DNA of 64,000 nucleotides from Hymenobacter armeniacus (GTDB lineage: Bacteria > Bacteroidota > Bacteroidia > Cytophagales > Hymenobacteraceae), in contig NZ_JACXAC010000006.1 in NCBI RefSeq assembly GCF_014699055.1, forward strand, positions 186,001 to 250,000, read 5' to 3'. Every line of letters begins with the position of its first letter. Within the stretch, counting starts at the first letter, position 1. Under the pieces are notes generated by a model. The model made no database searches. It saw only the letters and a program-made list of their open reading frames with translations, and was not told the DNA's origin. Of this stretch, positions 16,991-25,567 are shown piece after piece. A program made the position numbers and the translations under genes.

Positions 16991-18486
16991 TGCCGCAGCT
17001 CACTACGTTTCGCTTGTATTTGCTGGGGGTGGCGCTGCTGTTCGCGGGCTACGTAACGCTGGAATACAACCGCCCCAAGCCACTGGACTGGCGCCCCACC
17101 TACGCCAATAAGGATAAAATTCCCTTCGGCACTTACGTGCTGTTCGACCAGCTGCCGCGCCTGCTGGGCACCGATTCCGTCGAAACCGTACGCCTGCCGG
17201 TGTACAGCCAGCTCACCGGCATCAAGCTCGACGATACGGCCCCTCAATACGGCGCGCGCCAGTTAGTAGAAGAGACTGTCGTCGAAACAGATAGCACCGC
17301 AGCAGAAGCCCAGGCCGCCGACTCGACAGCTGCCACCGATGCCCCCGACAGCACCGCCACGGCCGCCGCCGAAACCGATACGACGGCTACAGCCGAGGCC
17401 GACTCTACGGCCAGCTCCGACGAGGATGACGAGGATGACGAGGCAGAATACGCGGAGGATGACGAAGAAGAGGAGGCAAATGAGCCCATTCCGCTCAAAG
17501 CGGGGCAGGCCAACTACCTTTTCGTCAACCAGGAATTTGACCTGAGCCGGCTCGATGCCCGGGCCCTGCTGCAGTTTGTGGCGCGCGGCAACGACGTTTT
17601 CATCGCGGCCAAAGACTTCGGCAGCGGGCGCGGCGTGTTGCGCGACAGCCTGGGCTTTCGCACCCGGGAGCTGGCCCTCACGTCGAGCAAGGACTACAAA
17701 GGCATTTTCTCCATCGATTCGGCCGACCTGCGCTTCACCAATCCGGCGTTGGCCCGGGCCGGCATCCGGTTGCCGGGCACCAGCGTGGAACAGCATTTTG
17801 CAGTAGACTCGGGCCGCGCGGGGCGCACCCTGGCCACCGACGCCAAAGGCCGGGCCGTGTTCATCCGGCTCGACTACGGCCGGGGCCACGTGTACCTGTG
17901 CACGGCGCCCGCGGCTTTTGCCAACTACTACGTGCTGCGGCCCCGCACTGCCGCGTTTGCCGCGGCGGCGCTGGCCTACCTGCCCGCCCGCCGCACCTGG
18001 TGGGACGAGTACCAGAAGCAGGGCCCCGAGGGCGAGCAGTCGCTGCTGCGCGTGGTGTTTGCGCACGCGGCGCTGCAGTGGGCCTACTACCTCTGCCTGT
18101 TTGGCGGGCTGCTGTTTGTGCTGGTGGCCGCCCGGCGCCGGCAGCGCATCATTCCCACCCTCAAGCCCTTGCCCAACACCACGTTGCTCTTCACGCGCAC
18201 GGTGGCCAGCCTCTACCGCCAGGGCAGCAACCACGCCCTGATTGCGGAGAAAAAGGTGGCGCTGTTCCTGGACTACCTGCGCACCCACTTCCAGGAAAAC
18301 GCGCCGGACTTCGCCGATGCCGAATTCCGCCAACGCCTCAGCCAGAAGTCAGGCCTGAGCCAAAGCCGCGTCGATGAACTGCTGCGCCTCGTGAACTTTG
18401 CCCGTACCGCCCCCCAAATGACCGACCAACAACTGCTGCAGCTAAGCAAGGCGCTTGGTGACTTCCGACGAGAAGCGGGCCGATAA
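16990..18486 (+). CDS. DUF4350 domain protein with acidic low-complexity insertion
   Basis: 498 residues. One N-terminal helix (about 5-23) anchors a periplasmic or lumenal domain that begins PLDWRPTYANKDKIPFGTYVLFDQLP and resumes at about residue 170 (QANYLFVNQEFDLSRLDARALLQFVARGNDVFIAA), a typical DUF4350/GATase-like fold. A second helix lies at about 360-380, followed by a cytoplasmic C-terminal region. Residues 95-167 are a Thr/Ala/Asp/Ser stretch ending in an almost pure Asp/Glu block that splits the domain and is probably disordered. Translationally coupled to DUF4129. Role unknown. Confidence 0.86.
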   Translation: MPQLTTFRLYLLGVALLFAGYVTLEYNRPKPLDWRPTYANKDKIPFGTYVLFDQLPRLLGTDSVETVRLPVYSQLTGIKLDDTAPQYGARQLVEETVVETDSTAAEAQAADSTAATDAPDSTATAAAETDTTATAEADSTASSDEDDEDDEAEYAEDDEEEEANEPIPLKAGQANYLFVNQEFDLSRLDARALLQFVARGNDVFIAAKDFGSGRGVLRDSLGFRTRELALTSSKDYKGIFSIDSADLRFTNPALARAGIRLPGTSVEQHFAVDSGRAGRTLATDAKGRAVFIRLDYGRGHVYLCTAPAAFANYYVLRPRTAAFAAAALAYLPARRTWWDEYQKQGPEGEQSLLRVVFAHAALQWAYYLCLFGGLLFVLVAARRRQRIIPTLKPLPNTTLLFTRTVASLYRQGSNHALIAEKKVALFLDYLRTHFQENAPDFADAEFRQRLSQKSGLSQSRVDELLRLVNFARTAPQMTDQQLLQLSKALGDFRREAGR

Positions 18487-18644
18487 AACACGTTTTTGCG
18501 CTGTGCCGGGAAAGGGCATTTTGATGAAATTGCACTATCCCAACCCCTGCTCCCGAATCAGCTTTAAGCCAACCATTTACCCGCTGTAAGCCGCCAATTC
18601 TCACTCTCGCTTACCCGACCGCACCCTGAACCGGGCCCCAATAT

Positions 18645-19790
18645 ATGGATATCGAAAACGAAAACCCTGACGTCTCCCCTGCCACCACCGGCCCCGACTT
18701 CGCGGCGCACGTGCCCGCTACCGATGCCACACCAAGCGCCCCTCCAACCGGCAGCCCCGACGGTGCGGTAGCAGCGCTGGTGGAGGCTGAAGCGCCGGTG
18801 GAAGCGCCGGTGGCTGCCGAAGCCGCTTTTGCCCCGCGCACCGACTTTGCCCGCCTCGCGGCCCAAACCGACGCCATCCGGACGGAAATCGGCAAAATCA
18901 TTGTGGGGCAGGCGGAGCTGCTGGAGCTGCTGCTCACCGCCATCCTGGCCGATGGGCACGTGCTGCTGGAAGGCGTGCCCGGCGTAGCCAAAACCCTCAT
19001 GGCCAAGCTACTGGCTCGCACCTTGGAAGTGCCGTTCAGCCGCATTCAGTTCACGCCCGATTTGATGCCGTCGGACGTGCTGGGCACGTCGGTTTTCCGG
19101 CAGAACAAGGCTGATTTTGAGTTTCGGCGCGGCCCCATTTTCGCCAGCGTGGTCTTGATTGACGAAATCAACCGCGCGCCGGCCAAGACCCAGTCGGCGT
19201 TGTTTGAGGTGATGGAGGAGCGCACCGTGACCCAGGACGGCACCACCTACCCCATGACCGAGCCCTTCCTGGTGCTGGCCACCCAAAACCCCATCGAGCA
19301 GGAAGGCACCTACCGCCTGCCCGAAGCCCAGCTCGACCGTTTCCTCTTCAAGCTGCACGTGGGCTACCCCACCCTGGCCGAGGAAGTGCAGATTCTCACG
19401 GGCCACCATGCCGGCCTGGGCAGCACCAACCTGGAAGCCGTGCGGCCCATCCTCAGCGCCACGGACCTGGCCGCTCTGCGCCAGCAAGTGAGCCAGCAGC
19501 GCGTAGAAGCCAACATTCTCGAGTACATCGCCAAGCTGGTGGGCCAGACGCGGGCCCACAAATCCCTCTACCTGGGTGCTTCGCCCCGGGCCTCGCTGGC
19601 CCTGCTGAACGGCGCCAAAGCCCTGGCCGCCCTGCGCGGCCGCGACTTCGTGACGCCCGAAGACGTGCAGTTTCTGGCGCCCAGCGTGCTGCGCCACCGC
19701 ATCATGCTCACGCCCGAGCGCGAGATGGAAGGCGGCACGCCGGATGACGTGGTGAAGCAGATTATGCAGCAGATTGAAGTGCCGCGGTAG
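18645..19790 (+). CDS. MoxR-family AAA+ ATPase
   Basis: 381 residues. The Walker A motif is GVPGVAKT (110-117), Walker B VVLIDE (169-174), followed by NRAPAKTQSALFEVMEE and the sensor region ATQNPIEQEGTYRLPEAQLDRFLFKL, all diagnostic of MoxR ATPases. A lid domain occupies the C-terminal third. Residues 1-65 are an acidic, Ala/Pro-rich extension not usual in the family. MoxR proteins act as chaperone-like ATPases on von Willebrand/DUF58 partners; the DUF58 partner is at 20432. The TAG stop is the TAG of a palindromic repeat (19787-19812). Confidence 0.95.
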   Translation: MDIENENPDVSPATTGPDFAAHVPATDATPSAPPTGSPDGAVAALVEAEAPVEAPVAAEAAFAPRTDFARLAAQTDAIRTEIGKIIVGQAELLELLLTAILADGHVLLEGVPGVAKTLMAKLLARTLEVPFSRIQFTPDLMPSDVLGTSVFRQNKADFEFRRGPIFASVVLIDEINRAPAKTQSALFEVMEERTVTQDGTTYPMTEPFLVLATQNPIEQEGTYRLPEAQLDRFLFKLHVGYPTLAEEVQILTGHHAGLGSTNLEAVRPILSATDLAALRQQVSQQRVEANILEYIAKLVGQTRAHKSLYLGASPRASLALLNGAKALAALRGRDFVTPEDVQFLAPSVLRHRIMLTPEREMEGGTPDDVVKQIMQQIEVPR

Positions 19791-19812
19791 AGACGCATAA
19801 TTGCGTCTCTGC
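19787..19812 (+). repeat. Palindromic repeat, copy 1 (GTAGAGACGCA...)
   Basis: GTAGAGACGCA-TAAT-TGCGTCTCTGC: 8-bp arms GAGACGCA/TGCGTCTC around a 4-nt centre. It contains the moxR stop codon. The first 23 bases are the exact reverse complement of copy 2 at 19849-19871. Confidence 0.9.
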
Positions 19813-19848
19813 ATTGAACGACCGAAACTGCCCAGCATTAACGACGCC

Positions 19849-19871
19849 GAGACGCAATTATGCGTCTCTAC
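19849..19871 (-). repeat. Palindromic repeat, copy 2, inverted
   Basis: GAGACGCA-ATTA-TGCGTCTCTAC, the reverse complement of most of copy 1, lying 36 bp after it and directly before the NADAR gene. The two can form either individual hairpins or one larger cruciform/stem-loop that may act as a terminator between moxR and the NADAR gene. Confidence 0.9.
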
Positions 19872-19883
19872 AGCCCTCCATTC

Positions 19884-20435
19884 ATGCCCTACTCCACCCT
19901 TTGGCTGCTCGACCAGCTTGCGCAGGGACGCCGCGTGAAGTACCTGTTTTTCTGGGGCAACCAGCCCAGCCGCGACGGCAGCATCACCAAGTCGTGCTTC
20001 AGCCAGTGGTGGCTGGTCGATTTTGTGGTGGCCGGCATCACCTACCGCTCCACCGAACACTGGATGATGGCCGAGAAAGCCCGCCTATTTGCTGATGAAG
20101 AAGCACTGGCGCGCATTCTGGCGGCCCCCAGCCCGGCCGAGGCCAAGAAGTTGGGGCGGGAAATTCGCCATTTCGAGCCGGCTGCCTGGGAGGCGCATAA
20201 GGTCGAAATCGTCAAAACCGGCAACCTCCACAAATTCAGTCAGCACCCCGATTTGAAGCAATTCCTGCTTGCCACCAACGACCGGATTCTGGTAGAAGCC
20301 AGCCCGGTTGACACCATTTGGGGCATTGGCCTGGCGGCCGATGCGCCGGATGCCGAAGACCCCGCCCGCTGGCAGGGCCCCAACCTACTGGGATTTGCCT
20401 TGATGGACGTCCGGGACGAACTGCGAAAACCATGA
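19884..20435 (+). CDS. NADAR (YbiA-like) family protein
   Basis: 183 residues. KYLFFWGNQPS, CFSQWW, YRSTEHWMMAEKARLF and IWGIGLA correspond to the conserved blocks of the NADAR/YbiA superfamily, whose members act on ADP-ribose-linked or riboflavin-pathway N-glycosides, some removing ADP-ribose from nucleobases. ATG 19884 (MPYSTLWLL) is preferred; the ATG at 19860 lies inside the palindromic repeat. The stop overlaps the DUF58 start (ATGA), so the gene is translationally coupled to DUF58 and lies between the two halves of the MoxR/DUF58 pair. Substrate unknown. Confidence 0.85.
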   Translation: MPYSTLWLLDQLAQGRRVKYLFFWGNQPSRDGSITKSCFSQWWLVDFVVAGITYRSTEHWMMAEKARLFADEEALARILAAPSPAEAKKLGREIRHFEPAAWEAHKVEIVKTGNLHKFSQHPDLKQFLLATNDRILVEASPVDTIWGIGLAADAPDAEDPARWQGPNLLGFALMDVRDELRKP

Positions 20436-21781
20436 ACATCTTTTTGACGCCGCGCTTTTTTCTGGTAGTCGCCGCGCTGGCGGTGGGCTTTGTGGTGGCC
20501 TTTTTCCTGCCCTGGCTGCTGGGGCCGATGCAGATTGCGCTGGGCGTGTTCGGGGTGCTGGTGCTGCTCGATGCGCTGCTGCTGTTTGCGCCGGCGAAGA
20601 ACAAAGTCGTGCCCGTGTTTGGGCGGCGCGTGATGGGCGACAAGCTGGCCAACGGCTCGGAAAACGACGTGCAGATTTACCTCGAAAACCGCTACCGCTT
20701 CCCCATTCAGACCGAAACGATTGACGAGATTCCGCACCAGTTTCAGCGGCGCGACGTGCTGTTTCGGGTGGCGGTGCAGCCGGGCGAAACCCAAATTATC
20801 AACTACCAGCTGCGGCCCGTGAAGCGCGGCGAGTACGGGTTCGGGGCGCTGAACATTTACGCGGCCTCGCCGCTGGGGCTGGTGCGGCGGCGCTTCCGCT
20901 ACGAGCAGGGCCGCACGGTGCCGGTGTATCCGTCGTTTCTGCAGATGCGGCAGTACGAGCTGCTGGCCATCCACAACCGCCTCACCGAAGTGGGCGTGAA
21001 GCGCGTGCGGCGGGTGGGCCACAGCATGGAGTTTGAGCAAATCCGGCCCTACGTGCCCGGCGACGACCCGCGCAGCATCAACTGGCAGGCCACGGCCCGC
21101 CGCGCCGGCACCGGCGCCGACGACGCGCTGGTGGTGAACCACTTCCAGGACGAACGCGCCCAGCAGGTGTATTGCCTCATCGACAAAGGCCGCGTGATGC
21201 GCATGCCGTTTGACGGCCTGAGCCTGCTCGACTACGCCATCAACGCCACGCTGGTGGTGAGCAACATTGCCCTGCTCAAGCACGACAAAGCCGGCCTCGT
21301 CACGTTCTCGAACCGGCCCGGCGCCACGCTGGCGGCCGACCGCCGCCCCGGCCACCTGCTGAAGCTGCTCGAAATTCTGTACCGCCAGAAAACCAAGTAC
21401 CTGGAAACCGATTTCGAGTTGCTCTACGCCACGGTGCGCGCCCACGTGAAGCAGCGCAGCCTGCTCATTCTGTTCACCAACTTCGAAACGCTGCACGGCA
21501 TGCAGCGCCAGCTGCCCTACCTGCGGCGCCTCTCGAAAGACCACCTGCTGCTGGTGGTGTTCTTCGAGAACACGGAGCTGCGCGCCTACCTCGACGCGCC
21601 GGCCACGACGACGGAGGACGTCTACAACCAAACCATCGCCGAGAAATTTGCCCAGGAAAAGCGGCAAATTGTGCTCGAATTGCAGCGCTACGGCATTTAT
21701 TCCTTGCTGACCGCGCCGAAGGATTTGACGGTAAACACCATCAACAAGTACCTGGAGTTCAAGGCCAGGGGACTGATATAG
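20432..21781 (+). CDS. DUF58 domain protein
   Basis: 449 residues. Two adjacent N-terminal helices (about 8-50) are followed by a beta-rich domain and the DUF58 signature RPYVPGDDPRSINW at about residues 205-218, then a von Willebrand A-like domain (VYCLIDKGRVMRMPFDGLSLLDYA). DUF58 proteins are the usual partners of MoxR ATPases. The ATG overlaps the stop of the NADAR gene by 4 bp. A longer frame beginning at 20318 would be antisense-like in composition and run through the NADAR gene, so it was rejected. Confidence 0.94.
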   Translation: MNIFLTPRFFLVVAALAVGFVVAFFLPWLLGPMQIALGVFGVLVLLDALLLFAPAKNKVVPVFGRRVMGDKLANGSENDVQIYLENRYRFPIQTETIDEIPHQFQRRDVLFRVAVQPGETQIINYQLRPVKRGEYGFGALNIYAASPLGLVRRRFRYEQGRTVPVYPSFLQMRQYELLAIHNRLTEVGVKRVRRVGHSMEFEQIRPYVPGDDPRSINWQATARRAGTGADDALVVNHFQDERAQQVYCLIDKGRVMRMPFDGLSLLDYAINATLVVSNIALLKHDKAGLVTFSNRPGATLAADRRPGHLLKLLEILYRQKTKYLETDFELLYATVRAHVKQRSLLILFTNFETLHGMQRQLPYLRRLSKDHLLLVVFFENTELRAYLDAPATTTEDVYNQTIAEKFAQEKRQIVLELQRYGIYSLLTAPKDLTVNTINKYLEFKARGLI

Positions 21782-21879
21782 CCCCTGGGTTGGCTCAAGT
21801 TAAAGCGGGTTTGGCTTCGCGGTCCTTCAGTTGTGGACGCGTATTTGTAGGCTGCGCCGAAGACACTTGCTAACGAAAC

Positions 21880-23940
21880 ATGATGCGGAAGGCCGATATA
21901 TTGACAAAAAAGGGAGCTTGGCTGCTGGCGGCGTTTATGCTGGCGGCGCAGTTGGGAATGGCGCAAGCTCCGGCGGCGCTGATGCCCCTGCCTGCCGACG
22001 TGCACTGGGGCAAAGGCCGCCTCAGCCTCAGCAAGCCGCTGAAGCTGCAGCTGGACGCCTCGCCCGACCCGGCCGTGCGACCGGCCGTGCGCCGCTTGCT
22101 CACCCGCCTGCAGGGGCCGGCCGAGCCCGCCACGGGCCCGGTGCTGCAAATCCGCTACGGCCGTGTGGGCCAGCCCGAGAAGTTCGACGAGGAACGCTAC
22201 AGCCTGCGCGTGACGCCCATGGGCGTGAGCATCGACGCCCCTACCAGCCTGGGCGTGCTGCGGGCGCTGGCCACGCTGGAGCAGCTGCCCGTGCTGGAGA
22301 AAAAGCAGCGCTACCTGCCCGAAGTCGACATTCAGGACCAGCCGCGCTTTGCCTGGCGCGGGCTGCTGATTGACGCGGCCCGGCACTTCATGCCCGTGGC
22401 CGTCATCAAGCGCAACCTCGACGGCATGGCGGCCGTGAAGCTGAACGTGCTGCACTGGCACCTGACCGACGACCAGGGCTTTCGCATCGAGAGCAAAGTA
22501 TTTCCGCGCCTGCACACGGTGGGCAGCACCGACGGCCTCTACTACACCCAAGCCGAGGTGCAGGAAGTGCTGGCCTATGCGGCGGCGCGCGGCATTCGGG
22601 TGGTGCCGGAGTTCGACATGCCCAGCCACACCACCAGCTGGATTGTGGCCTACCCACGCCTGAAATCCAACGACTCGACCTACGCACCCTACACCTCGTG
22701 GCGCACCACCAACGTGGCCATCGACCCCACGCGCGAAAGCACCTACACGTTCCTGGACTCGCTGTTTACGGAGATGACGGCGCTGTTTCCGGACCCGTAT
22801 TTTCACGCCGGCGGCGACGAGAACGACGGGCGCAACTGGCGCCGCACGCCCCGCATTGTGGCCTACATGCAGGCCAATAACATGGTGAAAGCCGACGGCA
22901 AAACCGTGGACAAGCACCAGCTCCAAACCTATTTCAACCGCCGGGTGCTGGCCCTGCTGCAAAAGCGCGGCAAAACGATGATAGGCTGGGACGAGATTCT
23001 GGGGCCGGACCTGCCCAAGGAAACCGTCATTCAAAGCTGGCGCGGCAAAAAAGGGCTAAACGACGCGGCCAAGCTGGGCCACCCCGTGCTACTCTCCAGC
23101 GGTTATTATCTGGACTTGAATCTTAGCGCCGCCAGCTCCTACACCACTGACCCTTTGCCGCCCGACACGCCCCTCACGCCCGCCGAGCAGAAGCTGGTGC
23201 TGGGCGGCGAGGCCGCCATGTGGGCCGAGTTTGCCGATTCCACGGTGCTGGACTCGCGCATCTGGCCGCGGGCCGCGGCGGTGGCTGAGCGGCTGTGGTC
23301 GCCGCAGGCCGCTACCCAAGGCGTGGCCGAGATGTACCGCCGCCTGCCCGCCGTATCGGCCGAGCTGGAAACGCTGGGCCTGCGCCACCGCATCGTGCCC
23401 GACCGGCTGCTGAAGCAGCTGGCCGGCAGCGCCAACGTGGCCCCGCTGCGCACGCTGGCCGAAGTGCTGGAGCCCGTGAAAGAATACAAGCGCCATTTCC
23501 AGGGCTACACCTACACCACCGCCACGTTGCTCAACCGGCTGGTGGATGCCGCCCCGGCCGAGTCGGAAACGGCCCGGCGCTTCGGCGTATTGGTCGACAG
23601 CGTGGTGGCCGCCACCGGCTCGGCCGCGGGCCGCTCATCGGCCACGGCGCGGCAAGTGGCCACTCTGCGCACGCAGCTCCTCCGCTGGCAGGCCAACGAC
23701 GTGCTGCTACAGCCACAATTACTGCTCAACCCCACGCTGCGCGAGTACGCCCCGCTTTCCACCAACTTGGCCGCCGTGGCCAAGCTGCTGCTGGAGCGCC
23801 TCACGCAGCTGCAAACCGGGCAGGCGGCTTCGGCTGCGTGGCAGGCTTCGGCCAAAAAGGTGCTCGACGTGGCCCAGGCGCCCGCCGGCCAGGCCGAGCT
23901 GGCCATCGTGCGCGCCGCCCGCAAGCTGGCCGGGCTGTAG
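21880..23940 (+). CDS. GH20 beta-N-acetylhexosaminidase, exported
   Basis: 686 residues. A signal peptide covers about residues 1-30 (MLAAQLGMAQA). A small N-terminal alpha/beta domain (about 31-150) precedes the GH20 TIM barrel (about 155-500). HAGGDEN carries the catalytic pair D313-E314 (Asp positions the substrate acetamido group, Glu is the acid). WHLTDDQGFRIE and VVPEFDMPSH are other family landmarks. About 170 further helical residues follow. The enzyme should release terminal GlcNAc/GalNAc from chitin or glycan fragments in the periplasm. Its TAG stop is part of a palindromic repeat copy (23937-23964). Confidence 0.94.
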   Translation: MMRKADILTKKGAWLLAAFMLAAQLGMAQAPAALMPLPADVHWGKGRLSLSKPLKLQLDASPDPAVRPAVRRLLTRLQGPAEPATGPVLQIRYGRVGQPEKFDEERYSLRVTPMGVSIDAPTSLGVLRALATLEQLPVLEKKQRYLPEVDIQDQPRFAWRGLLIDAARHFMPVAVIKRNLDGMAAVKLNVLHWHLTDDQGFRIESKVFPRLHTVGSTDGLYYTQAEVQEVLAYAAARGIRVVPEFDMPSHTTSWIVAYPRLKSNDSTYAPYTSWRTTNVAIDPTRESTYTFLDSLFTEMTALFPDPYFHAGGDENDGRNWRRTPRIVAYMQANNMVKADGKTVDKHQLQTYFNRRVLALLQKRGKTMIGWDEILGPDLPKETVIQSWRGKKGLNDAAKLGHPVLLSSGYYLDLNLSAASSYTTDPLPPDTPLTPAEQKLVLGGEAAMWAEFADSTVLDSRIWPRAAAVAERLWSPQAATQGVAEMYRRLPAVSAELETLGLRHRIVPDRLLKQLAGSANVAPLRTLAEVLEPVKEYKRHFQGYTYTTATLLNRLVDAAPAESETARRFGVLVDSVVAATGSAAGRSSATARQVATLRTQLLRWQANDVLLQPQLLLNPTLREYAPLSTNLAAVAKLLLERLTQLQTGQAASAAWQASAKKVLDVAQAPAGQAELAIVRAARKLAGL

Positions 23941-23964
23941 AGACACAACATATTGCGTCTCTAC
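23937..23964 (+). repeat. Palindromic repeat, copy 3
   Basis: GTAGAGACACA-ACATAT-TGCGTCTCTAC: the same family as the copies at 19787 and 19849, with one arm mismatch and a longer centre. It again contains the stop codon (TAG) of the upstream gene and may form a terminator-like hairpin. Confidence 0.85.
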
Positions 23965-24034
23965 CTCCTACTGCTATTCTATTCTTTTTTTAGCCCGGCT
24001 TACTTCTGCCCTCAGCCGCACCGCATTCACTGTT

Positions 24035-25522
24035 TTGAATCCCTCTTCCCCCATTTCACGCCTCCTGCTGCGACTGGGCCTGGTGCTGGCGCTGGCACCG
24101 TTCGTGGCGCTTATGGCCTTCAATCATCCTTTTTTCGATGATTACCGCACGGCTTACTGGACGCACGAGCACGGCCTGTGGGGCATGCAGCAATGGTTTT
24201 ACCTGACGTGGTCGGGCCGGTTCACGTCCACGTTTTTCATGACCGTGCTCAACCCCGTCACCTACGGGTGGCTGGAAGGCGTGCGGCCGGCGGTGTTCCT
24301 TGTGTTTGGGCTGCAGTGGGCCAGCATTGCGTTTCTGCTGCGAACGATTTTCCAGACCGTGTTGCGGGCGGATTTTGCCTGGAGCACGGCGCATTGGGCC
24401 ACGGCTTTGCTGCTGGCGTTGTTTTGCAACGCGACGGCTGCGCCGTTTTCGTTTCTGTACTGGTTTTGCGGGGTGGTCGTGTATCAACTCACGCTGCTGA
24501 GCTTGCTCACCTTTGCGGCGCTGGCCTTGCGGGCGGGCTGGGGGCCGGCGGCTTCGCAGTGGCGATGCGCCGGCTGGGCCTGTGCACCGCTGGTGCTGGC
24601 CGTGGCGGGCAACGAGTTGACCATGCTGCAGGCGGTGCCCGTGCTGGCGCTGCTGGGCTACGCCCTGCCCCGGGCCGCGCGCCCCAAGTGGTGGCTGTGG
24701 CTGGCCGTGGCCGGCGCCACGGCCGCCGCCGCCGTGCTGGCGCCTGGCAATTGGCTGCGCGTGGCCGCCACCGCCCCGCCCACCGACCCGCTGCACGCCT
24801 ACCGCTGGCTGGTGCTGGGGCCCCGCACGGCCTATTCCATGGCATTGTTCCTGATTCAGCCGCTCAATGCGCTGAGCCTGGTGGCGGCCGCCGCCGCCGG
24901 GTTGTGGCTGGGATTTGGCTCAGCCACTAGCGCCACGACCCGGCTGGTGGCCGGCTGGCCCCGACGCCACTGGTGGGCACTGCTGCTGGCCTTTGGAGCG
25001 CTTCACACGGTTGGCTTTCTGCTGTTTCGGTACGTGCTGGTGGGGCCGCCGCTGCACCGCGCGCGCAACGAAATCCTGCTGCTGATGCTGGTGACGGTGC
25101 TGGCGCTGGCGTGGCTGGTCGCGCAGCTCCCGGCCGTGGCGCAGCTTGCGCCGCGCTTTCGCCGCTTTGCGCCCGCGCTGGTGGCGTTGGCAGGGCTGTT
25201 CGTGGTGGGCAACGTGCCCGTGGCCTGGCGCGAGCTGGTCACCGCCGCCGCGCCTTTCGATGCCCAGATGCGGGCCCGTTATGCCTTGCTGCGCGCAGGA
25301 GCCGGCCGCGGGCAGCACACCGTGACCTTGCCGCCGCTCCGCCTGCCCACGGCCCGCCTCCTGATGCCGCTGCGGCAGTTCACCCCACCGCGCAATCTTG
25401 AATTTGACATCGACCTGACTCCCGGCTGCGACGGCAACATCAACGACGTGACGGAGCGCTACTTCCACGTCCCGAACGTGTGCTGCGACCCGCAGGCGCC
25501 AGATATCGTGGCCCAGCATTAG
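24035..25522 (+). CDS. Polytopic membrane protein, GT-C/DUF6056-like
   Basis: About 495 residues with roughly 10-12 hydrophobic helices. After the first helix an acidic motif NHPFFDDYRTAYW recalls the catalytic DD loop of GT-C-fold glycosyltransferases using lipid-linked sugars; WFYLTWSGRFTSTFF follows. The end is a soluble segment with several cysteines (PGCDGNINDV, NVCCDPQ). The frame has no ATG near the start; TTG 24035 before NPSSPISRLLLRLG is the best candidate. Overall the pattern resembles DUF6056-type proteins, but the family and role are inferred, not certain. Possible job: cell-envelope glycan assembly. Confidence 0.7.
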   Translation: MNPSSPISRLLLRLGLVLALAPFVALMAFNHPFFDDYRTAYWTHEHGLWGMQQWFYLTWSGRFTSTFFMTVLNPVTYGWLEGVRPAVFLVFGLQWASIAFLLRTIFQTVLRADFAWSTAHWATALLLALFCNATAAPFSFLYWFCGVVVYQLTLLSLLTFAALALRAGWGPAASQWRCAGWACAPLVLAVAGNELTMLQAVPVLALLGYALPRAARPKWWLWLAVAGATAAAAVLAPGNWLRVAATAPPTDPLHAYRWLVLGPRTAYSMALFLIQPLNALSLVAAAAAGLWLGFGSATSATTRLVAGWPRRHWWALLLAFGALHTVGFLLFRYVLVGPPLHRARNEILLLMLVTVLALAWLVAQLPAVAQLAPRFRRFAPALVALAGLFVVGNVPVAWRELVTAAAPFDAQMRARYALLRAGAGRGQHTVTLPPLRLPTARLLMPLRQFTPPRNLEFDIDLTPGCDGNINDVTERYFHVPNVCCDPQAPDIVAQH

Positions 25523-25556
25523 CCGAGCGGCGGCTTCTCATTCCTCGTCGCCCCAG

Positions 25557-25564
25557 TATCTTTC
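25557..25564 (+). promoter_or_regulatory. Possible -7 box (TATCTTTC) abutting the exonuclease start
   Basis: TATCTTTC, one base off TAnnTTTG, ends 3 bp before the ATG at 25568. If used, transcription would begin at or near the start codon, giving a leaderless message. Confidence 0.35.
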
Positions 25565-25567
25565 AGC

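Noticed and set aside
19791..19871. Paired palindromes considered as terminal inverted repeats of an insertion sequence
   Set aside because: Only 36 bp lie between them, without a transposase or target duplication; they are better described as small dispersed palindromes.
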